This document shows, piece by piece, positions 1 to 4,437 of a DNA stretch of 6,232 nucleotides; the first letter of the stretch is position 1, and each line of letters opens with the position of its first letter. Position numbers and translations under genes: made by a program. This DNA is from an uncultured Alphaproteobacteria bacterium (lineage in GTDB: Bacteria > Pseudomonadota > Alphaproteobacteria > Caulobacterales > Caulobacteraceae): the NCBI GenBank assembly GCA_903928755.1, contig CAIYSH010000388.1, positions 1 through 6,232 of the forward strand. The letters run 5' to 3'. The notes under the pieces are model-generated. The model was not told where the DNA came from. It did not search any database and saw nothing but the letters and a program-made list of their open reading frames with translations.

Positions 1-1720
1 AGGCCGACTGGGTGCCGAGGCTCCAGGGGGTGAAACCATAAAATCCGCTGCCGGCACCATAGGTCACGAACTGGCGCAGGTTCTTCTGGACGTTGACGAA
101 GACCTGCTCGTGATCGGTAACATCCCAGAGCACGCCAGCCTGGGGCAGGAACCATTCGCCGGACTGGATCTTGCCGGTCGGATAGTGAACCGGCACGGCC
201 ACGGTGGGCAGGTTCACCTGATTGATCGGGAAGCTGCCCTTGGCCCACTGCTGGCTGGACTTGAAGCCATACTGCAAAAGCAGGTTGGGCTGGATCCGCC
301 ACTGATCCTGGGCATGCAGCTGCAGGACATTGACGAACTGCTCGGCATAATACTGGGTCAGGACCTTGGTCCCGCCGGGCACAGAATATGGTGACAGGTC
401 GTTATTGGCCGCCGTCATCGGATACCAGACCCGATGCTGAGCCGGCTCGTTGTGCTCGATCCAGGCCCCGACCTCGATCTTGTGGTCACCGGTTTCCCAG
501 TTGAAGGTCGAGACGCCGCCGCTGCGATTGATGCGGTATTCGGTTGTGCGGACAGCATTGCCCGAGCCACCGAACAGGGTGGAGATGTTCTGGAGGGTCG
601 TTGCCGAGGTTGAACCTCCGACCACCAGGTTCGGATAGTAGGTGGCGAAAAGGCCCGGCAGGCCTGCGGTATTGATCGGGCCTGCAACAATGCCACGACC
701 GTAGTTGTAGTGATAATAGACCTGATTGCTCCAGGTCATCTTCGGACCAAGGTTCAGGTCGTATTTCACGTAGGACAGGATGTCCTCGCGCTGGGCCGCG
801 CTGAAGCAGTTGGAGAAATTGTTGCCCTGCGCGACCGGCGGCGTCCCGTTGGTGAGGGTGCTCGAGCAAGCCGCCATGTTCGGATAGAGGAAGGGACGGG
901 TATAGGGGAAATAGGTGGAGGTTGCGGTCTGGGCGTTACCGAAGGCGGTGGCGTCTTCGTTGGGCTCAACCTTCTTGTCCCAGTCGAGATAGGCCGTCAG
1001 CTTGCCCGTCTCAGTAGCGTGGACATATTTCAGGTTCACCTGATCGGCCTTCTGGTGACCATTGAAGTCCCAGGCCTTGGCGTCGTGATGCAGGTAGGAA
1101 ATATAGGCGCTGTCACCGCCGTCTGACTGTCCGGTGTCAAACCGGACAAAGGTGCGGGTCGCCTGATAGCTGCCTACGGTCTGCCGGAGAGCGGCACCGC
1201 GATCTGCCGATGGCGCGCGGGAAAAGGTCTCGATCGCCCCACCCAGATTGCTGGTGGAGGGCACGCCCAGTGCGCCGGCGCCGGAGAACAGGGTTACGCG
1301 CTCGACGTTCTCGCTGGTCACGGCCCGGGACGGGCTGAGGCCATTGTAATTGCCGTATTGCTGGTCGCCGAGGGGAACGCCATCCATGGCGTAGCCCAGC
1401 TGCTGGGTCGCAAAACCGTGGACGAACAGCGACAGGTTCTGCTCGTTATTGCCCCAGGGATCGGCCGTCACATACAGAACACCCGGCAGGGTCTGGATGG
1501 CCTTGAGTGGACTGACACCTGGCAGGATCTTCTGGATTTCTACCGTCTGGATGGACACCGCCGAGCGGGTGGAGACCTGGGCGGTCACGACCAGTTCGGA
1601 CAGGGCAGCGCCCTCATCAGGCTTGCTGACGGCATCGGCCGCCGATGCCATGCCTGCACTGAACACACATGCCAGGGTAGAGGTCAGAAGAGTCGCCCGG
1701 CGACCCCAGGAAATCGACAT
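1..1720 (-). CDS. TonB-dependent outer-membrane receptor, C-terminus cut by window edge
   Basis: Likely imports a substrate across the outer membrane using TonB-ExbBD energy. I translated this frame by hand: it is open from the ATG at 1720 to the left edge, 573 codons, against roughly 700-800+ for the family, so the distal barrel is missing. Residues 1-28 look like a signal peptide: RR near position 7, a hydrophobic core, and a probable ASA cut site before ADAV. Residues 40-48 (LSELVVTAQ) resemble a TonB box followed by the start of the plug. The plug spans about 55-170, with the signatures LPGVLYV, LFVHGF (replacing the usual IRGF), MDGVPLGDQQYG, ENVERVTLFSGAG and SNLGGAIE. Alternating aromatic/polar segments after about 175 fit barrel strands. 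C285 and C305 sit in a probable surface loop. The start is supported by the signal peptide and by GGGGA 6 nt upstream (1727-1731). The substrate is unknown; a sugar or oligosaccharide is a context-based guess from the neighbouring Entner-Doudoroff genes. Family assignment is firm. Confidence 0.95.
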   Translation of the reverse strand, partial: MSISWGRRATLLTSTLACVFSAGMASAADAVSKPDEGAALSELVVTAQVSTRSAVSIQTVEIQKILPGVSPLKAIQTLPGVLYVTADPWGNNEQNLSLFVHGFATQQLGYAMDGVPLGDQQYGNYNGLSPSRAVTSENVERVTLFSGAGALGVPSTSNLGGAIETFSRAPSADRGAALRQTVGSYQATRTFVRFDTGQSDGGDSAYISYLHHDAKAWDFNGHQKADQVNLKYVHATETGKLTAYLDWDKKVEPNEDATAFGNAQTATSTYFPYTRPFLYPNMAACSSTLTNGTPPVAQGNNFSNCFSAAQREDILSYVKYDLNLGPKMTWSNQVYYHYNYGRGIVAGPINTAGLPGLFATYYPNLVVGGSTSATTLQNISTLFGGSGNAVRTTEYRINRSGGVSTFNWETGDHKIEVGAWIEHNEPAQHRVWYPMTAANNDLSPYSVPGGTKVLTQYYAEQFVNVLQLHAQDQWRIQPNLLLQYGFKSSQQWAKGSFPINQVNLPTVAVPVHYPTGKIQSGEWFLPQAGVLWDVTDHEQVFVNVQKNLRQFVTYGAGSGFYGFTPWSLGTQSA

Positions 1721-1727
1721 TGAATAT

Positions 1728-1766
1728 CCCCACTTTTCGGGCGGTTCGCCCTTGATCGGAGTGGGG
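1728..1766 (-). promoter_or_regulatory. Nested inverted repeat in receptor 5' leader covering the putative Shine-Dalgarno
   Basis: In the leader of the TonB-dependent receptor, CCCCACT (plus strand 1728-1734) is perfectly complementary to AGTGGGG (1760-1766). Inside this outer stem lies a second perfect stem, GGGCG (1739-1743) with CGCCC (1747-1751), around a 3-nt loop. On the mRNA the outer 3' arm reads AGUGGGG and overlaps the only plausible ribosome-binding segment (GGGGA, 6 nt before the ATG). A closed stem would therefore hide the binding site. No U-run follows either arm, which argues against an intrinsic terminator. Complementarity is seen directly; a translational switch, thermometer or protein-binding site is inference. 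Confidence 0.45.
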
Positions 1767-1821
1767 TTAGGAGGTTTGTGCGACACCCATGCTTCAGAAA
1801 CGTGACGCGGGCATGATCGGA
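1753..1821 (-). repeat. Pair of 8-bp direct repeats (TCCGATCA) in the intergenic region
   Basis: On the minus strand TCCGATCA occurs at 1821-1814 and again at 1760-1753, start-to-start spacing 61 bp. Both copies lie between the AKR-like gene and the receptor gene; the downstream copy abuts the outer arm of the leader hairpin. The rest of this 109-bp gap (1721-1829) shows no clear -35/-10 pair and no terminator. Two 8-bp matches could be chance, so a role as paired operator half-sites is only a possibility. Confidence 0.25.
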
Positions 1822-1829
1822 TACCGGCT

Positions 1830-2738
1830 TCAACCCCGCCCGGACGTGCGGTTATCCATTTTGGCACCGGCAACCCGGGCCAACTCAAGACTGACCGCTG
1901 CACCATGGGGCAGTTCGCGTTCCGTTGACCTGGCGAGCCGGGCCATGACCTGGTCATCCAGGACTTCCACCACGCCCGCAGTAATGGAAGGATCCACCAG
2001 CATGCAGGCCAGGGTCAGTTCATCTGCTGCCCAGTCAGGGGTCCTGTGCAGGAACTCGAGTGCCGGGGCCAGCACCTTACGGGATGACTTGCGGAAGCCC
2101 AGCAACTCCGCAAGCTCGGCAAGGAAGGTGCGCGGAGCTTCATCCTCGCCCAGGGACTCGAAGAAAGCGCGGGCCAGGACCACAATGTCGTTTTTCCCGG
2201 CTTCGGTGATCTTGCGTCGCAAAACGTCGTTTTCGACAACGTCGATATAGGTCTTTACGGCGGTGAAACGCGGGTCCGAAAGACACAGATCCACGGCACG
2301 TTCATCACCGGCAATCCCGAGTCTTTCAATGGCACCCGCACGGCCCAGGGCATCCAGCACCTGCCATGCTGATGGCTCAAGTTTACTGTAGGTCTCCCAA
2401 TCCAGCATCAGGATGTCCAGTTGCCTGAGGCCGGTCCACTGCAGGAACTGGTCCACCGCATCGGCTATGTCGAGCCGTGAAATCGAGGTGCGTTCCCCCG
2501 CCTGAAGCCGCCAGGCCACCACGAACCTTGATCTGTCCAGGCCAGCAAGGGCAGCGCCAAGCCCCCCCGCAAGGCCCCGGGAAGCATTCAGGACCTCGAA
2601 CCCGGTAACGCCCTGATTGATCAGGGCGCGGATACGATTGTGCCAGTCTTCACGGCTGGCACTTGGCTGCGGGTCGTCCAGAAGGACGGCAATGGAAGAT
2701 ATCAGTCTTCCCTGGAACCCATATGGTCGGTTTTTCAT
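1830..2738 (-). CDS. Aldo/keto-reductase-fold protein lacking the catalytic tetrad (possible pseudoenzyme)
   Basis: This 302-aa protein has the strand/helix rhythm of an AKR TIM barrel: SSIAVLL (14-20), GVTGFEVL (43-50), RFVVAWRL (71-78), LRQLDILMLDW (104-114), AIERLGIAGD (136-145), VKTYIDVVEND (161-171) and NDIVVLARAFF (183-193). The stretch ELTLACMLVDPSITAGVVEV (240-259) resembles the AKR C-terminal cofactor region (ALxWLLxxPxVTxVIxGxxxxxQL). Length fits the family (about 270-340 aa). By-eye alignment places E48, S53, R77 and D113 where active enzymes carry Asp, Tyr, Lys and His, so normal carbonyl reduction is doubtful. There is no signal peptide or membrane segment, so it is probably cytosolic. 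The start is favoured by GAGG (2744-2747) 5 nt before the ATG; an ATG at 2749 is out of frame. It lies 104 bp after eda and 109 bp before the receptor gene, all on one strand. Fold call is moderately strong, function unknown. A divergent dehydrogenase or a sugar- or nucleotide-sensing protein are alternatives. Confidence 0.8.
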   Translation of the reverse strand: MKNRPYGFQGRLISSIAVLLDDPQPSASREDWHNRIRALINQGVTGFEVLNASRGLAGGLGAALAGLDRSRFVVAWRLQAGERTSISRLDIADAVDQFLQWTGLRQLDILMLDWETYSKLEPSAWQVLDALGRAGAIERLGIAGDERAVDLCLSDPRFTAVKTYIDVVENDVLRRKITEAGKNDIVVLARAFFESLGEDEAPRTFLAELAELLGFRKSSRKVLAPALEFLHRTPDWAADELTLACMLVDPSITAGVVEVLDDQVMARLARSTERELPHGAAVSLELARVAGAKMDNRTSGRG

Positions 2739-2747
2739 GATGACCTC

Positions 2748-2769
2748 ATGCTACCCAAAGAATGCTACC
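2748..2769 (-). repeat. 8-bp direct repeat just upstream of the AKR-like gene
   Basis: On the plus strand ATGCTACC occurs at 2748-2755 and 2762-2769, a 14-bp period, immediately upstream of the Shine-Dalgarno (GAGG, 2744-2747) of the AKR-like gene. The distal copy is followed by ATGCAT, giving an additional imperfect ATGC/GCAT symmetry. It could be part of a regulator site in the leader of that gene, but the repeat is short and may be coincidental. Confidence 0.25.
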
Positions 2770-2796
2770 ATGCATAGATTGCAGGTGTTTCCTATT

Positions 2797-2836
2797 GTGT
2801 CCCACTTAAGGGTTACTGAAGTTTTCAGCAGGACAC
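2797..2836 (-). promoter_or_regulatory. Nested inverted repeat between eda and the AKR-like gene
   Basis: Outer arms GTGTCC (2797-2802) and GGACAC (2831-2836) are perfectly complementary. An inner 5-bp stem, CTGAA (2816-2820) with TTCAG (2824-2828), closes a 3-nt loop. The palindrome CTTAAG lies in the left internal segment. The structure begins 6 nt after the eda stop codon, where a terminator or processing site for the edd-glk-eda transcript would be expected. It lacks a U-run on the transcribed strand and is AU-rich in the inner stem, so it is not a standard intrinsic terminator. An operator or mRNA 3'-end stabilising stem are other options. I see no convincing promoter for the downstream gene in this 104-bp gap. 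Confidence 0.35.
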
Positions 2837-2842
2837 CGCACC

Positions 2843-3466
2843 TCAAACTCGCCTCAGGGCTGCGGCCTGCCGGGCAAGGGCTTCGATCCTGGCCCAGTCG
2901 GAGGCCCTCAGAAGATCGACAGGCGCAACCCAGCTGCCCCCGACGCAGACGACATTGGGCTCGGCCAGATAGTCTGGCGCATTGGCAGGGGTTACCCCGC
3001 CCGTCGGGCAGAACCTGGCTTGGGAAAAGGGACTGGCAAAGGCCTTCAGCGCCCCCGTCCCACCGACGATGTTTGCCGGGAAGAGCTTGAAATGATCATA
3101 CCCGGATGACAGGCCGGCCATGATCTCGGTCGCCGTGGCGATTCCCGGCAGGAGCGGAATCGCGCTGTCCTGGAACCTGTGACCTTCCAGAAGGCCCGGA
3201 CTGACGGCAAACCGTGCACCCGCCTTGCCGACAGCGTCGAGCATGTTGCGGTTCAGCACGGTCCCGGCACCGATGACGCAATCCTCGACCTCGCCGGCAA
3301 TCCGTTCAATGCAGGCCAGGGCTGAGGGGGTCCTGAGGGTGACCTCCAGGGCGCGGAGCCCACCTGCCACCAGGGCCCTGGCCAGGGGAACCGCCAGGGT
3401 TTCATCTTCGATGATCAGGACAGGCACGACGGGGGCAAGACCCAGGATTTCCGGCAGGCTGATCAC
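2843..3466 (-). CDS. eda: KDPG/KHG aldolase (2-dehydro-3-deoxy-6-phosphogluconate aldolase)
   Basis: Cytosolic class I aldolase that splits 2-keto-3-deoxy-6-phosphogluconate into pyruvate and glyceraldehyde-3-phosphate, the last Entner-Doudoroff step. It is a 207-aa TIM barrel of normal family length. Visible signatures are VVPVLII (13-19), GGLRALEVTLRT (35-46) with the catalytic Glu at E41 and phosphate/substrate Arg at R45, GAGTVL (66-71), SPG (89-91), the Schiff-base lysine K127 in HFKLFPA (125-131), the phosphate-binding PTGGV (154-158) and GGSW (176-179). The start codon is GTG at 3466. It overlaps the glk stop codon as GTGA (4 nt), and GAGG (3477-3480) lies 10 nt upstream inside glk, so translation is probably coupled to glk. 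All expected catalytic positions are intact. Last gene of the compact edd-glk-eda unit. Confidence 0.97.
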   Translation of the reverse strand: MISLPEILGLAPVVPVLIIEDETLAVPLARALVAGGLRALEVTLRTPSALACIERIAGEVEDCVIGAGTVLNRNMLDAVGKAGARFAVSPGLLEGHRFQDSAIPLLPGIATATEIMAGLSSGYDHFKLFPANIVGGTGALKAFASPFSQARFCPTGGVTPANAPDYLAEPNVVCVGGSWVAPVDLLRASDWARIEALARQAAALRRV

Positions 3467-4437
3467 AGGGGGCTGACCTCAAGCTGCTTCAGGACCCGGG
3501 CTGCACCGACCAGGGCCGCATAGGGATGGACGATGAGGGCCGTCGGAATGTCCGCCATAAATCCGGCCAGTCGACCCTTGGCTTCGAACCGGCGCCGGAA
3601 ACCGCCGAGGACCATGCGGTCCATCAGACGCGGCGCAATACCTCCCGAGACATAGACACCGCCCCGTGCACCATAGGTAAGGGCAATGTCACCGGCCGTG
3701 GAGCCATAGATTTCGAGGAATCGGTCCAGCGTCAGGCAGGCAAGGGGATCGCCCTTCAGACCCTCTGCCGTGACCATTTTCTGATCCTTCAGGGGCGCCG
3801 GCAATCCATTGATTTCCCCAAGGGCCTGATAAAGGTCAAAAAGGCCCTGACCAGAGAGCACCCTTTCGATGGAGACCCGCTCGAACCGCCGCCGGAAAAT
3901 CCGCAGGACTTCGATCTCGACCTCATCACCCGGGGCAAATGTGGCATGACCACCTTCAGCTGAAACCGGAAGATCGCCCCGGCCTGAACGGGCCAGACCT
4001 GCAACGCCGAAGCCTGTCCCGGCCCCAACAACCACAACCGTCGCGCCCTCTGCCCCCCGGATATCCGGACCGATCTGACGCAGGTTATCGGGTGGCAGGT
4101 GGGGTGCCGCCATGGCCTGGGCAGCAAAGTCATTCAGCAGACGTGCCGTCTCGAACTCGAAGGTCGCAACCAGTTCACCCTCGGAAACCCGCCAGTCATT
4201 GTTCGTGAAGGCAATCTCGCCGTCAACGACCGGGCCCGCCACAGCCAGGGCCGCACGGGCCAGGCGACGACCGCCGGCCTGACCTTCCAGATAGGTGGCA
4301 ATCACCTCGATCAGAGAGCCATAGTCTACAGCGGCATAGGTCTTGGGATGCCTGATGTGACCTTCGTCATCCACAAGGGCCAGGCGGGCGTTCGTACCGC
4401 CAATATCGCCAACCAGACCTACAAACTGGGTTTTCAT
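3463..4437 (-). CDS. glk: Glucokinase (ATP-dependent, E. coli Glk family)
   Basis: Phosphorylates glucose to glucose-6-phosphate with ATP in the cytosol, supplying the Entner-Doudoroff route. The 324-aa protein matches the usual Glk length of about 320. Motifs in order: the ATP/phosphate loop GDIGGTNARLAL (10-21), AVAGPV (65-70), FTNNDW (77-82) contacting the sugar, LLNDFAAQA (100-108) with the catalytic base D103, the second phosphate loop GAGTGFG (138-144), SAEGGH (159-164) with E161 and H164 as sugar-binding residues, IERVLSGQGL (190-199) and GGIAP (265-269). It lacks the zinc-binding cysteine cluster of ROK sugar kinases, which separates it from that family. The ATG shares one base with the edd stop (TGATG), and GAGG (4445-4448) lies 7 nt upstream within edd. 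This points to co-transcription and coupled translation. The catalytic set is complete; no sign of damage. Confidence 0.97.
   Translation of the reverse strand: MKTQFVGLVGDIGGTNARLALVDDEGHIRHPKTYAAVDYGSLIEVIATYLEGQAGGRRLARAALAVAGPVVDGEIAFTNNDWRVSEGELVATFEFETARLLNDFAAQAMAAPHLPPDNLRQIGPDIRGAEGATVVVVGAGTGFGVAGLARSGRGDLPVSAEGGHATFAPGDEVEIEVLRIFRRRFERVSIERVLSGQGLFDLYQALGEINGLPAPLKDQKMVTAEGLKGDPLACLTLDRFLEIYGSTAGDIALTYGARGGVYVSGGIAPRLMDRMVLGGFRRRFEAKGRLAGFMADIPTALIVHPYAALVGAARVLKQLEVSPL

Noticed and set aside
1739..1751. GGGCG-GTT-CGCCC hairpin as an intrinsic terminator for the AKR-like gene
   Set aside because: On the minus strand it is followed by GAAAAG rather than a U-run, and it sits only about 20 nt before the receptor start codon. 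A leader element is a better explanation.
110..1805. Several plus-strand open frames (for example 110-394, 710-1126, 1358-1723, 1449-1805) and short minus-strand frames (415-696, 486-869, 766-969)
   Set aside because: They lie antisense to, or in other frames of, the continuous TonB-dependent receptor frame, and none shows a recognisable domain. They are expected shadows of GC-rich coding DNA.
1769..2250. Plus-strand AGGAGG (1769-1774) followed by an open frame from ATG 1789
   Set aside because: The motif is a perfect Shine-Dalgarno, but it is 14 nt from the ATG, and the frame is antisense to the well-supported AKR-like gene with low-complexity Ser/Arg-rich translation.
2739..2842. Possible sigma-70 promoter (TTCAGT, 17-nt spacer, CAATAG) before the AKR-like gene
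   Set aside because: The -10 match is poor, and alphaproteobacterial promoters are too degenerate to call from one sequence.
3370..3381. 12-bp perfect palindrome CCAGGGCCCTGG inside eda
   Set aside because: It falls within codons of the conserved aldolase, and GGCC/CCAGG words are very frequent across this GC-rich region, so it is likely a codon-usage by-product.
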